NCBI GenBank assembly: GCA_016713735.1
Contig: JADJOP010000006.1
Coordinates: 1 to 30,897 of the forward strand
Reading direction: 5' to 3'
Origin: Bryobacterales bacterium
GTDB lineage: Bacteria > Acidobacteriota > Terriglobia > Bryobacterales > Bryobacteraceae
Length of the DNA stretch: 30,897 bases
In this document: piece after piece, positions 1 to 9,614 of the stretch
Layout: each line of letters begins with the position of its first letter
How positions within the stretch are numbered: position 1 is the stretch's first letter
Program-made: the position numbers and the translations under genes
The notes under the pieces: generated by a model
Seen by the model: only the letters and a program-made list of their open reading frames with translations
Databases searched by the model: none
Told to the model about the DNA's origin: nothing

Positions 1-1964
1 GGGAGAGCCTTCCACGGGCTGGCTGACGGTGGCCAGCAGACGGCCGGCCACGGTGGAGGCTTCGGCGGGGCCTGCAGCCCTTCGATCAATACGCCGAACT
101 CATCGCTTCCGAAGCAGACCACGGTGTCGCCTTCGCGCACGCAGAGCTCCAGGCGGCGGGCCAGAGCCACCAGCACGGTGTCGCCGGCCGCTGTGGCTGA
201 AGCCCGTCGTTGATGCGTTGAAAGCGGTCAAGGTCGAGCAACGGCACGACCAGGATCTGTCCCGGTTCGCGTTGCGCTACGGCGGGAGGCCTACTCCAGG
301 CGCTCTTCAAACAGGATGCGGTTGGGCAGCGACGTCGCGGCGGTCGTGCAGGGCGCTATAGAGCAGCTCCTGTTCCAGGCGGATGTTCTCCACTGATGTC
401 GTGGGCGACGCCCGAAATCTGTTTGGCAGCGCCGGAGATGCCGCGCTGGAAGACACCGTCTCGCGGCCGCAGACCAGCGGTAGCTGCCGTCCTCCTGCCG
501 CAGGCGGAACGACGTGGTAGAATGGAACCGCCACTTTCCCCGCCGGCCGGTTGTCGGCGGGCACGCGCAGCTTCACGAGGTCGGAGGGGTGGATGGCGCC
601 GGGCGGATCGATGCCGCATCAGGGTCCGGATTCGGCGAGGCTGGTCTGGAACATCTCGCGCGAATACTGGTTCATCAGCCGGAGGCGGCCCTCTTCGAGA
701 TCACAAATGAGAGCAGGGCGGGCAGAGCGTTGTTTACGGTGAGCACAAACTGGGCTCCCTCACAGCGCCTCAAGCGAGAGCTTCTCGTCGGTGACGTCGC
801 GGCTCACGCGCCGATGATGCGCTCCCTCCTCCCGGGCCGGTCACCGGGAAGGAGCGATCGCGAATCCGAGCGCGTCGCCCGTCGCCGCCAGCGATCTGGA
901 ATTCGCGCGTGAGCGGAATCTCGTCTGCCAACAGCTCCGACTGCGAGGTGATCAGATCAGCGCCACTCCGCGCTGTCGGGATGTTAGCCTCCGGCGAAGC
1001 ACCCCAGATGCACGTTCAAACGAAGGGCTGGCGTAGGCCAGCCTGTGCTACGCGCGTCCATCACCCAGAAGCCGTCCTGAATGGTCTCGGCGATCTGCCG
1101 GAAGCGCTCTTCGCCCTCGGCCAGACGGCGCTGTTCAGCACGGGCGCTCAATCGATCGAGGCGCGGCTCACCACGATCTCCACCATGGCGGCAAAGCGCC
1201 ACCAGCCCGGCGCTGTGGTTCGGCGAAGGCAACACAAGCAGGCTGACTTACCTTGCCCAGGCTGTCGAGCAGGGGACTCCGAAATAGGCCTGCAAGCGGT
1301 CCCTGGCCAGCAGCGGATCGCGCGGATACAGGCGTCTGCACGTCACTGTTGTGGATGCAAGGAATGTCCCCAAGCCCAGACACGCTCGCAGGCGTGTCCT
1401 TCACCAGGTAATCAAGGAAATTCTCCGCCACCACAGCGCCTGACGCGCGGCAAAGTGCAACCAGCGGACCCTCGTGGTTTTCCTCAAATCCGCCCACGAA
1501 ACCGAAATCGGCCCGCGTGGAGGTCATCAGCGCCGCCAGCACCTGGGCGAAGAAGTCCCAGCCCGGCGCAGGCCCAGGCGCTCCACATCCTCAGCGAACC
1601 GCATCAGCCGCGCGGCTGGTCCGGCTCCGACCACCAGGATGCACTCCAACGGGTAGTCCGGGTACATCAGAATGGGCTCGCCGGAGAACTCCTCCCGCGC
1701 CTCGAACCACTCCCCATTCCGCGACTGGAAGGGATAGCTGACCGTGCCGCTCCTCGCGCGGCCCGCGTGAGGGCGTCGAGGTAGTGCTCCTGGGTCAGAC
1801 TCAGCGATGCGCCCCAACCAGAAACCGGGGCGGGCGAACTCTTCGGGTTCCCATCCAAACTCCCTACAAAATACGTTGGAAGGATTGATTCGCTTGGCCC
1901 GCCCATCCGGACTCGAGTAGGTTAAGAGCAAATGGCTGCGGGAGTCATTCCCGGGGCCTGCCAT
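1..1964 (-). CDS. PAS-GAF-PAS-PAS-GGDEF signalling protein, 3' end cut by window, many frameshifts
   Basis: A predicted cytoplasmic c-di-GMP signalling protein, pieced together from several reading frames. In order along the minus strand: a first PAS domain (about 1960-1600, with GWEPEEF and a PAC-like SRNGEWFEAREEF); a GAF domain (about 1560-1230, with FVGGFEENHEGPLVALC and CIHNSD); a linker helix; a second PAS (about 1120-780, RFRQIAETIQDGFWVMDA, ending in SRDVTDEKLSLEAL); a third PAS (about 750-400); and a GGDEF domain starting near 380 (TSLPNRILFEERLE, LDLDRFQRIND). The signature reads GSDEF, not GGDEF. The first ATG, 1964, has an AAGGA ribosome site about 8 bases upstream. At least six frame changes are needed, for example an extra C and an extra G near 220. 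A downstream EAL domain beyond the left edge is possible but not visible. Domain calls are firm; whether the frameshifts are errors or decay is inferred. Confidence 0.75.
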
Positions 1965-2007
1965 AGGGGCTTCCTTCCACGCTCAGCGCGCTTGGCGGCC
2001 ACGCGCG

Positions 2008-2036
2008 AGTATAATGCGAGTTGTAGGGCATGTCGC
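2008..2036 (-). promoter_or_regulatory. Probable sigma70-type promoter of the PAS-GAF-GGDEF gene
   Basis: On the minus strand GCGACA (2031-2036) and TATACT (2008-2013) are separated by 17 bases, giving a predicted start of transcription near 2000 and a leader of roughly 35 bases before the ATG at 1964. The plus strand of the same spot reads TATAAT (2010-2015), but I find no matching -35 for it. The gap 1965-2208 otherwise holds only the ribosome binding site of the redoxin gene (AGGAG, 2199-2203). Confidence 0.4.
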
Positions 2037-2208
2037 TCATCGGCTCCCCTGACGGTGATGGGGCTGCGTGACCCCCGTCCACAAGCTGCCCCAAGTCGGC
2101 TGCAGCGCTTGGCCGGTATCCTCCTGCCACTGCAATTATCATACGAAGCGCCAGCGATGCAAGCCCAATTTCGGCGGGAAAGCCATCTATGATTCTACAG
2201 GAGATCCC

Positions 2209-3326
2209 ATGGCGATGAGTTTCGAGAACACTGCGCCCGCGGCGGCCTTTCTTTTTAGCCATGCTGACAGCGCTGCCTGGCCACGGCCAGTCTGACCCGC
2301 CACGTCTGCGCCCCCTGCCGGCGGTAAGCGGTTTTGCAGTCGGGGCCGGAGGTGGGCCAGCGCGTGCCGGACTTCCGCCTTGCCGATCAGTCCGGCGCCC
2401 TGCGCGATCTGGCTTCTCTGCGTGGTAAGAACGGCTTGCTGCTGGTTTTCGTGCGGTCGGCCGATTGGTGACCGTACTGCAAGACCCAACTGGTCGAGTT
2501 GGGGCAGCAAGCGCGTGAGTTTGAAGCGCGGGGCATTCGCCTTGCCGCTGTCACCTACGATAGCCCCGCGATGCTGGCTCACTTTGCGACCCGCGCGGGC
2601 ATCGGATTTCCTCTTCTTGGTGATGCGAAATCGGAAGTAATTCGGAGATTTGGAATCTTAAATACGAATATTCCCGCCGATAGCCCGTTTCACGGAGTCC
2701 CGTTTCCGGTCACCTATCTGCTCGACGCCCAGGGTGTGGTACGCAAGAAATATTTCGAGGAGGACTACCGCGAACGGCTCACGGCGGGAGCCATCCTGAC
2801 GCGCGAGTTTCCCGATGCCGCCGGCGAGCTCGTGCAAGAGACCACCACGCCGCATCTCACCCTGCGCGCCAAGGCCAGCAACGCCGCCGTGTGGCCGGGC
2901 AGTGTCATTACGCTGCGCCTGGAAGTGGAACTAAAGCCGCGCATGCACGTGTACGCCCCCGAAGTGAGCGGCTATCTGCCCGTGCGCTGGACGATGCCCA
3001 GCGGGGCCGCGTGGCTGGCCGGCAAACCCGCGCTTCCCGGCCTCGCGTATGCTAAGTCTGCCCGCTATCGGCGAGACGGTGGCGGTGTGGCTGATCACCG
3101 CTTCGCCGTGGAGCGCGAATTCACCGTGGGGCAGGCCAACGAGCTGCGTGCCGTGCTGGGCGACGCCAGGAACTGGTGGTGGGCGGTGAGTTCTTTTACC
3201 GGCCTGCGACGACAAGGGGTGTGTTACGTGCCGCAGCGGATTCCGCTCACGTTCCGGTTGCCGTTGGGCGAGCTGGACCGTCAGCGTGTCCCGGCTGAGG
3301 TGAGGGCGGGGAAGGGGCCTGCCTGA
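2209..3326 (+). CDS. Probable selenocysteine-containing redoxin with C-terminal DsbD-N-like domain
   Basis: A thioredoxin-fold AhpC/TSA-type redoxin (about 2340-2860) joined to a DsbD N-terminal/DsbC-corrector-like beta domain (about 2860-3260). The redoxin reads VGQRVPDF, then VFVRSADW-UGA-PYCKTQL; UGA (2469-2471) stands where relatives have the first Cys of SADWCPYCK. A SECIS-like hairpin follows immediately, so UGA is read as selenocysteine, giving a UxxC active site. The C-terminal part has LEVELKPRMHVYAPEV and a Cys pair reconstructed as CDDK-VCYVP. I chose ATG 2209 because AGGAG lies 5 bases upstream and a hydrophobic, signal-like stretch follows. Frame shifts are needed near 2250 (T-run) and 2330, plus compensating shifts near 3055-3110 and 3165-3220. 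Without them the redoxin frame opens at TTG 2334. The 3' end overlaps the convergent methyltransferase gene by 80 bases. Export to the periplasm is inferred. Confidence 0.8.
2469..2507 (+). promoter_or_regulatory. Selenocysteine UGA codon with bacterial SECIS element
   Basis: UGA is at 2469-2471. A hairpin follows: lower stem CUGC (2477-2480) with GCAG (2504-2507), a 4-base 5' bulge AAGA, upper stem CCCAAC (2485-2490) with GUUGGG (2498-2503), and a 7-base loop UGGUCGA (2491-2497). The loop carries G at its second position and contains GGUC, the same core as in the E. coli fdhF SECIS loop. It begins 19 bases after the UGA, within the range known for SelB-dependent bacterial SECIS. All ten pairs are Watson-Crick. 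SelA/B/C are not in this window. Confidence 0.78.
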
Positions 3327-4191
3327 GCAGGGCGGCCGGGTCGGGCGTGCCGGTCAGGCAGAGGTGCCAGCCAAAGGCCCGCTCGGCGAGGCGGAACACG
3401 GGCGCGGGCATCCAGCGGAAATACCAGACCCTCTTATACTCAAATCGCTTGTATTCCTCGATTGAGTAGGGAAAGATGTGGTCGGCGGCAACGCGCTCGA
3501 CGCGGATGCCGTGGCGCTCCATCCAACTTCGCGCCGAAGAGCGCGAATATGTGTAGGTGACCGGGCAGCCGGTTTGAGCCTCGGAATGTTCGGCCACGAT
3601 GCGGTCCAGATCCCAGCGCCGGACACCGCCCTGGGTGCACCAGATCCACAACACCTTCCATGACCAGCGGTGGTACACCATCAGGCGGACCGAGGTGCCG
3701 GGCGCCAGATAGGCGCGCAGTTGCTCCAGGGCGCGGTCCGGGTGCGGCGTGTGATGGAGCACGCCGAAGGAGTAAATGAGGTCGAACGGTTCGGGCGGCA
3801 GGGCCTGGTTCAACTCCTCGGCGTTGGCGTGCACGAAGCGGATGCGGTCTTCGAGTCCATAGACGCGAGCCCGCTGGCGGGCTAAGGCCAGAGAGTTCTC
3901 GGTGAGGTCGACGGCGGTGACCCGCGCCCCGGCGCGGGCGAAATTGATGGTGTCGGTGCCGATGCCGCAGCCAATCTCGAGCACCTTTTTGCCGCGCCAG
4001 CGCGTGAAATCGGCGAACGCGGGGATGTGGGGCTCGACGCGGTACTTGCGCGCTTCGACTTCGTCGAAATACTCGCGCGTGCCGACAGGCAGCGGCGAAT
4101 GGCGGATGTTGCACGGGCGGGCGTTCCAATACGCAGCCACCCGCTCGATCGGCTCGGCGGCAAACGCCCCTCCGTTTGCGAAATCCGTCAC
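3247..4191 (-). CDS. Class I SAM-dependent methyltransferase
   Basis: About 314 residues with a Rossmann-fold methyltransferase core. Motif I is VLEIGCGIGTDTINFARAGA (about residues 70-90). Motif II follows in VTAVDLTENSLALA, with the acidic VD that holds the SAM ribose. Then come FVHANAEEL and the post-motif FDLIYSFGVLHHTPHPDRAL. The C-terminal half (YSRSSARSWMERHGI, FPYSIEEYKRFEY) is typical of a common uncharacterised bacterial family; I cannot name the substrate. The GTG start at 4191 lies 3 bases after the stop of the TonB-dependent receptor gene, so the two are probably co-transcribed. The last ~30 residues are Pro-rich and overlap the redoxin gene on the other strand, so the true stop may differ. 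The frame is intact. Confidence 0.85.
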   Translation of the reverse strand: MTDFANGGAFAAEPIERVAAYWNARPCNIRHSPLPVGTREYFDEVEARKYRVEPHIPAFADFTRWRGKKVLEIGCGIGTDTINFARAGARVTAVDLTENSLALARQRARVYGLEDRIRFVHANAEELNQALPPEPFDLIYSFGVLHHTPHPDRALEQLRAYLAPGTSVRLMVYHRWSWKVLWIWCTQGGVRRWDLDRIVAEHSEAQTGCPVTYTYSRSSARSWMERHGIRVERVAADHIFPYSIEEYKRFEYKRVWYFRWMPAPVFRLAERAFGWHLCLTGTPDPAALLRQAPSPPSPQPGHADGPARPTATGT

Positions 4192-4194
4192 CCT

Positions 4195-7100
4195 TTAAAA
4201 ATAGAACTTCGCGGCGATTTGCACAATGCGCGCGTCGGCGGCGCTGTTGACCAGTCCGAAGGTAGCCAGGCCGAGCGTATTGCCCGGAGCGCCGAAAAAG
4301 GGCGTGTTGGAGGCGTTGAAGAACTCGCCGCGCAGCTGCAGGTAGCGCGATTCGTCGAAGCGGAACACCTTGTACATGGCCAGGTCGAGGTTGCGCAGCC
4401 CGGGCGCCTGCACCAGGTTGCGGCCGGCATTGCCGAAGGTGAAGTTGGGCTGGCGGACGAAGGCGGCGGTGTTAAACCAGCGGGCCAGGGTGCGTTCCTC
4501 GCCCGGCAGGTTGGGTGATTGGCCGGGCACGGCGTTGGGCCGCGCTGATGACGCGGTGCCGACGTTGGCCGGGTCGCCCTGGACGCCGATGTTGACGCGG
4601 CGGCCGGAGTTGAAGGTGAGAATCCCGCCCACGGCCCACTGGCCGATGATGAGGTCGGCCCAGCCGGGGCATACCCGCGCCGAAGCTGCGGCCGCGGCCC
4701 AAGGGCACGTCGTAATTGGAACTCATCACGAAGCGGTGAGGGAAGTGCTCGTCGGCAAGCGATTTCTCGGCCTGGAAGTTGTTCATGTCCTGGACGGCGT
4801 TTGGCGCCGTGCCGCCGGAATCGGCGCCGCCGCGGGCGTCGCTGATCGTCTTTGACCAAACGTAGGAGGCGAGCAGGCTGAGCCCGGCCGACATGCGCTT
4901 TTCCACCTTGATCTGCATGGCGTTGTAGTTCGAGTTGGCGCTGAACTCGCGGCGGAAAGTGTCGGCCAGCGACGGGATGATGTAGCTCAGCCCCGGCACC
5001 TCCAGCGTGGTCACCGGGCGGCGGGCGTTGATGTTTCCCGCGCCGGGCGCCGGGGGCGTTGGAGTCGTAACGCTGCAGCAGGCGGTTGCCCTTCGTGCCG
5101 GCATAGCCCACTTCCAGGGCGATGTTGTTGCCAAGTTCGCGCTGGATGGTGAAGTTCCACTGCTGGGAGTAGGGTGCGCGATTGGTGCGGTCCTGCGAGA
5201 TGGTCTGCAGGTTGGAGACGCGAGATGAGGTCGCGCCCTCCGGGAAACCATCGCGCAGCACGATGGTGGGGTTGATGGAGTCGGTGTTGAAGCCGGACTG
5301 GAAGAAAAATGGGGCGCTGCGCGTGCAGGTAGCGGTCGCCGATGTGATCCACGCCTCCGTAGTAGATGCCGTAGCCGCTGCGGATCACGGTGCCGGCGCC
5401 GAGGCGGTAGGCAAAGCCGACGCGCGGGGCGAAGTTGGTGAAGTCAGGCCTGAGCGTGGAGCGCTCGGCAATGCCGCCGTCGGTGGCCAGGCGCAGTTGC
5501 GGCCGGGCGCGGTTGGCGTCAATGTCGAAATTGGAATAGCGGTTGTACTTTTCAAACCACGGCCCGATGTACTCATAGCGCAAGCCGATGTTGAGCGTGA
5601 GGCGCTCGCTCACCTTGAAATCGTCCTGCACGTAGCCGGCGTGGATGCGCCGCCTTTGGTTGCCCTGGGCCACCGTCGACAACTGCGAGTTAAAGGGAAT
5701 GCCCAGCAGGAAGTCGGCAAACGAGTTGCCGAAGGTGTTGTTCGAACTCTGGCGCGAGAAATTGCCGTTGAAGGTGAAGGTGCCGTTGGATTGGAACGCC
5801 TGCAGGTGGGGCGACTGGATGAACATGAAGTTGCCGCCGAACTTCAGCGTGTGGCGGCCGCGCGTCCAGAGCATGTCGTTGGTGATCTGGCGCGTCTGCG
5901 AATCGGAGAACTGCGGGTTGTTGGCCGGCGGCCCCAGCGGAGCGTAGCCATTGATGCTGAACAGGGCGAAGCCCGACAACTCCGTGTTGGCGCCCTTCAG
6001 GCCGATCTCCGGGTTCAGGTTGCCATCCAGCGGCGAGGAACGGTTGGTGAGCAGCCGGTTCCAGGAAACGTTGAGGGTGTTGAACAGGTTCGGCGTGAAG
6101 ATGTGGCCGTGGCTGATGACGAACGACTGCGGCTCGTTCTTGTTCAGCGCCGGATCGCCGCCGCCAAAGGCAGGCGCGGGCAGGTTCGACTCCGGCGTCA
6201 GCAGGTAGTCCTGGCGGCTGTAACGGCCGTAGATGGTGTCGTTGGGGCCAAAGGTGTGGTCAATGCGAATGTCGCCCTTGTGCGTGGTGGCGTTTGAGCG
6301 CGGGTTGGAAAAGTAGTTGTTGATGATGCTGCCGCGGTTGGGGTTGGGCGAGTAGGAGGCCACCTTGGCGGCCACGCCGTCGATGCGCGCCGAGGGGATG
6401 ATGTTGCCGGCGAAGGGCAGGCGGGCGCGCGTGGTGGCGTTATAGGTGGCCGGGTCGAAGATTTGCGTCGGCTGGTTGTTGAAGAACGAGCTCGAAAAAT
6501 CGCCTCGCCGTTCGGCCGCCGTGGCCACCGTGGATTGCGCCGTGCCGGCGGTGTACTCTTTCGTGCCTTCGTAGTCGACGAAAAAGAAGGTCTTGTTCTT
6601 CGCAATCGGCCCGCCGAAGAAGCCGCCAAACTGGTTGCGGCGGAACACGGGAATCTCCGTGCCCGGCGACTGGAAGAAGTTGCGCGCGTTGAACGCCTCG
6701 TTGCGCACGAACTCAAAGACGCCGCCGTGGAACTCGTTGGTGCCCGACTTGATCACCACGTTCACCACGCCGCCGACGTTGCGGCCGAACTCGGCCGAGT
6801 AGTTCGTCGTCTGTACCTTGAACTCCTGCACGGCGTCGATGGAGGGCGAGATCACCTGCGGCGTGCGCCCTTGCGCGGCGTGCTGGTTGGAGTTGTTGTC
6901 CATGCCGTCGAGCAGGTAGTTGTTGTGGCTCACGCGGAAGCCGCCCGAGCTGAAGCCCTGGAAGCGCGAGCCGGGCGGCGGCACGTTGGTGCCGGCCGTG
7001 AGCAGGGCCAGTTGCAGATAGTCGCGGCCGTTGAGCGGCAGGTCGACGATCTTCTTGTTCTCGATCACCTGGCCGCGCGAGGCTTCGGTGGTTTGCAGCA

Positions 7101-7477
7101 GCGCGGCGTCGGCGGTGACGGTGATCTGTTCGGTCGCCGTGCCCACCTCGAGGGTCAGATCCAGCCGCACCTCGTCTTGAATCTGCAGCGTGACGCCGGA
7201 GCGCACCAGCTTCTTGAAGCCGGCCGCCTCCACGGTGACGCTGTAGACGCCCGTGCGCAGGGGCACGGAGCGGAAGCCGCCATCGGCCCCGGTGCGGGTC
7301 ACCTGCGTGACGTTGGTGGACAGGTTGGCCATGGTGACCGTGGCCCCGGTAACGCGTGCCCGATTGATCGGACACCGTGCCGAGAAGGATGCCTTGCTCC
7401 ACCTGGGCGCGCAGTCCTGCCGCGGCAGCCAGGAGAACGCCGAGAGAGAAGATGACGAAACGTAAGGAAGTAAACAT
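4195..7477 (-). CDS. TonB-dependent receptor, Oar-like, with carboxypeptidase-regulatory-like N-terminus (receptor 1)
   Basis: An outer-membrane beta-barrel receptor of about 1090 residues. It has a signal peptide (MFTSLRFVIFSLGVLLAAAA, then GLRAQ), a CarboxypepD-regulatory-like/Cna-B-like domain (GFRSVPLRTGVYSVTVEAAG), a plug domain (LPLNGRDYLQLALLTAG, NNYLLDGMDNN, YSAEFGRNVGGVVNVVIKSG), then the barrel, ending in the terminal Phe of outer-membrane proteins (KFYF). This is the large Acidobacteriota receptor family, whose substrates are generally unknown (polymers, oligosaccharides or peptides are usual guesses). The reading frame shifts near 7360, 5315, 5040 and 4670; the 4670 shift sits at a C4 run that would restore frame if C3. 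Translation on both sides matches the family, so indel errors are likelier than decay. It lies 84 bases downstream of the JAB-like gene and 3 upstream of the methyltransferase gene, on the same strand. Confidence 0.88.
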
Positions 7478-7561
7478 GTCGATACCCCAAAGAATCATAC
7501 AGGAAAGGGCCGTGCGAGGCATGCCTACGGGTTCCCGAGGGGAGTAAGCGGCGGAGCCGTG

Positions 7562-9484
7562 CTACTGGGCGATTTCCCAGTCGATGAGGATCGCCGTCAC
7601 CGGACGCGAACCGGCGCGGAAGAGAACCCGCTGCCAGCCGTTGTCGGCCGAAGGAGCCTCGGCCACCACTAGATCGGAGGCGCGCCGCGGGTCGTAGCGG
7701 TAGGCGGTGCGCTGCCAGCCGTTCTGCGGGCCGGGCTGCTCGACAACGTTGCCGCGTGAGTGGCGCGCACTGGAGCTGTAGGCGGTGAAACCCTGGCCGC
7801 CCAACTCGGCGGCGTAGGCGCCGATGCGCAGCGGCGCCGCCGGCATGGAGCCCGTGAGGGCGCCCAGAGAGGCCTGTCTGCCCGTGATGAGGAGCGTGCC
7901 GCCCGGGGCCAGGCTGCCCGTCCAGATCACGCGGCCCGATCGTGGCCCCTGGTAGGCCGGGGGTGTGCTGGCGGCCTGCGGTTGGGCGGCCGGGCGCGGC
8001 GTTGTGGCACGGTCGGGAAAACGCGGCGCGGCGCTCTCCACTTGACCGGCAGGCGGCGCCGACGGCGGCCTGACCGCTTGTCCGGCCAAGCCCGGCGGCG
8101 CATCGAGCGGCGTCGACGAGGCGGTGTTCGCCGCCGGCGGCGGAGGCAATGGCTGCTCCGGTGAAGCAGCCGCTTGGTTGGGCGGAAGCTGAACCACCGG
8201 CCGCGCGCCCGTTTCGGCGCCTCCTTTGCTGGCCTGGTCCAGTTGCTGGCGCACCACGGCCAGCAGCGACTCGCGGCGGATGTCGAGCGCATTGTTGGCC
8301 TCGATCATCTCCTGCAGCCGGCGCTGCTTTTCCTCCAGCCGCGTCTGCGTCTCCAGCGACACCGCGTCGGCCGCGGGGCGAACCACGCGCGCCGAGGCGC
8401 CGGGATCGAAGTAGCGCACTGACTCCACATGCTCACCCGAGGCGCCCAGCCGCAGTTTCACCATCACGTTTTCCGACGTCGTCAGCACGCGCCACTGGCC
8501 GCCGCGCAACAGCGTCTCGTTCATCACATACCGGCGCGGCTCACCGTCGTCCACCTCCAGCGCGCCGCCTGTCTTTCCCTCCAGCAGCTTGGCGTTACCG
8601 TTCCACTCGGCCAGCAGAAAGCCGTTACGCTCCACCACGCGAAGGCCCACCGACTGCCTCGGGCCGCTGGTGCGCCGCGCCGTGCGCATGTAGACAATAA
8701 GCGAACCCAACACGGCAATCGCCGCCATCGCCGCCGCCAGCGTTTTCCACGGCCAGGGATGGCGTTTGGGCCGGTCCACCAGATCTTCGGGAACCGTCCA
8801 GCCGGGCTCGTGCGTCGCCGCCGGCTCGTCCAGTTCGTCCCCTTCGGTCTCCTCCGGCGGGCGAATCGGAACCACCTCCGCCGTGCGCTGCGGGATCGCT
8901 GCCTCGCGTTCGGCCCGCGACATCGGCCGCAAGCCCGCCTCCGACGCCGGCGCCGCCTCAAACTCGCGGTGCGTCATCAGCGTCTGCAACCCGCCATCGG
9001 GTTCGCGCACGAAAAAGCCCGCCCTCGTCGGCAGGCCGCGCGCCACCTTCACCACCAGCACCACCTGCTGCGGCTCGGGGAAATACTTCGCAAACAGCCG
9101 CACGTCGTCTTCGGTGAGCGAGAGGTTCTGTTTCGTGCGGGACACATAGAAGCCCACCGGGGCCAGCCCGGCCAGCTCCGGTTCCTCTTTGTAGTAGGAA
9201 AGCAGCCGCTCCAGCCGCGACTCGTCGGCCTCGTTCAACTGGAACACATGACCCTTGGCATGAGCGCAGGACAACTCGCGGGAAGCCGTGATGCGCACCT
9301 CGCTCTCATCGGCCGTGCCGAACAGCACGCCCCCCACCTCGAGGCCCACGCCCGGCATGCTGTGCAACCCGTCAAGGGAGCGCAGCACGATGTCGTGCAT
9401 GACGGCCTGCGAGTACACGACCTCGATCTCGTGTCCCGGTGCCCGCCATGTGGAGAAGGCTGCCTGCCGCTTGGCCTGAAACAT
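7562..9484 (-). CDS. Membrane protein with degenerate JAB/MPN domain and Pro-rich linker
   Basis: 640 residues in an intact frame. Residues 20-165 resemble a JAB/MPN (JAMM) fold: LEVGGVLFG with Glu49 at the usual Glu position, and GFYVSRTKQNLSLTEDD where active enzymes have HxHP, a Ser eight residues on and an Asp three further. Here those positions are Val114, Arg116, Thr117, Thr124 and Asp127, so both metal-binding His are missing. A single membrane helix follows (about 248-266), then a folded segment (270-365), a charged helical, possibly coiled-coil stretch (375-420), a Pro/Ala-rich linker (425-510) and a C-terminal domain of about 115 residues containing two NGWQR motifs (GPQNGWQRTAYR and ADNGWQRVLFR). 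The JAB part would be cytoplasmic and the C-terminal part periplasmic. I do not recognise a named family for the whole protein; a scaffold or sensor role is inference. It sits between two receptor genes on the same strand. Confidence 0.8.
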   Translation of the reverse strand: MFQAKRQAAFSTWRAPGHEIEVVYSQAVMHDIVLRSLDGLHSMPGVGLEVGGVLFGTADESEVRITASRELSCAHAKGHVFQLNEADESRLERLLSYYKEEPELAGLAPVGFYVSRTKQNLSLTEDDVRLFAKYFPEPQQVVLVVKVARGLPTRAGFFVREPDGGLQTLMTHREFEAAPASEAGLRPMSRAEREAAIPQRTAEVVPIRPPEETEGDELDEPAATHEPGWTVPEDLVDRPKRHPWPWKTLAAAMAAIAVLGSLIVYMRTARRTSGPRQSVGLRVVERNGFLLAEWNGNAKLLEGKTGGALEVDDGEPRRYVMNETLLRGGQWRVLTTSENVMVKLRLGASGEHVESVRYFDPGASARVVRPAADAVSLETQTRLEEKQRRLQEMIEANNALDIRRESLLAVVRQQLDQASKGGAETGARPVVQLPPNQAAASPEQPLPPPPAANTASSTPLDAPPGLAGQAVRPPSAPPAGQVESAAPRFPDRATTPRPAAQPQAASTPPAYQGPRSGRVIWTGSLAPGGTLLITGRQASLGALTGSMPAAPLRIGAYAAELGGQGFTAYSSSARHSRGNVVEQPGPQNGWQRTAYRYDPRRASDLVVAEAPSADNGWQRVLFRAGSRPVTAILIDWEIAQ

Positions 9485-9563
9485 GTTCCATTTCCGCGCC
9501 GCCGGTCCCTCTCCAGCTACGCCCGCGTAACCCTACATCCTACCGCGATCGCGTTGCGGTGTG

Positions 9564-9607
9564 CGCCACCCGCCCAGTACCAGTTGGCTAGTACCGGGCG
9601 GGCGGCG
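9564..9607 (-). terminator. Long hairpin just after the receptor 2 gene; possible terminator or mRNA-stabilising stem
   Basis: Arms CGCC-A-CCCGCCC-A-GTAC (9564-9580) and GTAC-C-GGGCGGG-C-GGCG (9591-9607) pair over 15 base pairs with two A.C mismatches and a 10-base loop. It begins 8 bases beyond the end of the receptor 2 gene. No T-tract follows on either strand, so it is not a textbook intrinsic terminator. The gap 9485-9614 also holds the 8-base palindrome GCGATCGC at about 9545-9552. Confidence 0.45.
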
Positions 9608-9614
9608 TGCGGTC

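Noticed and set aside
1025..1055. Inverted repeat GGCTGGC/GCCAGCC looking like a REP element or insertion scar.
   Set aside because: In the shifted frame the same bases encode LAYASPSFER, a normal PAS-domain stretch, so it is coding sequence.
2466..2471. Reading the UGA as a nonsense mutation and the redoxin as a pseudogene starting again at TTG 2499.
   Set aside because: The UGA sits at the catalytic Cys position and is followed by a well-formed SECIS hairpin; a TTG restart would remove the active site.
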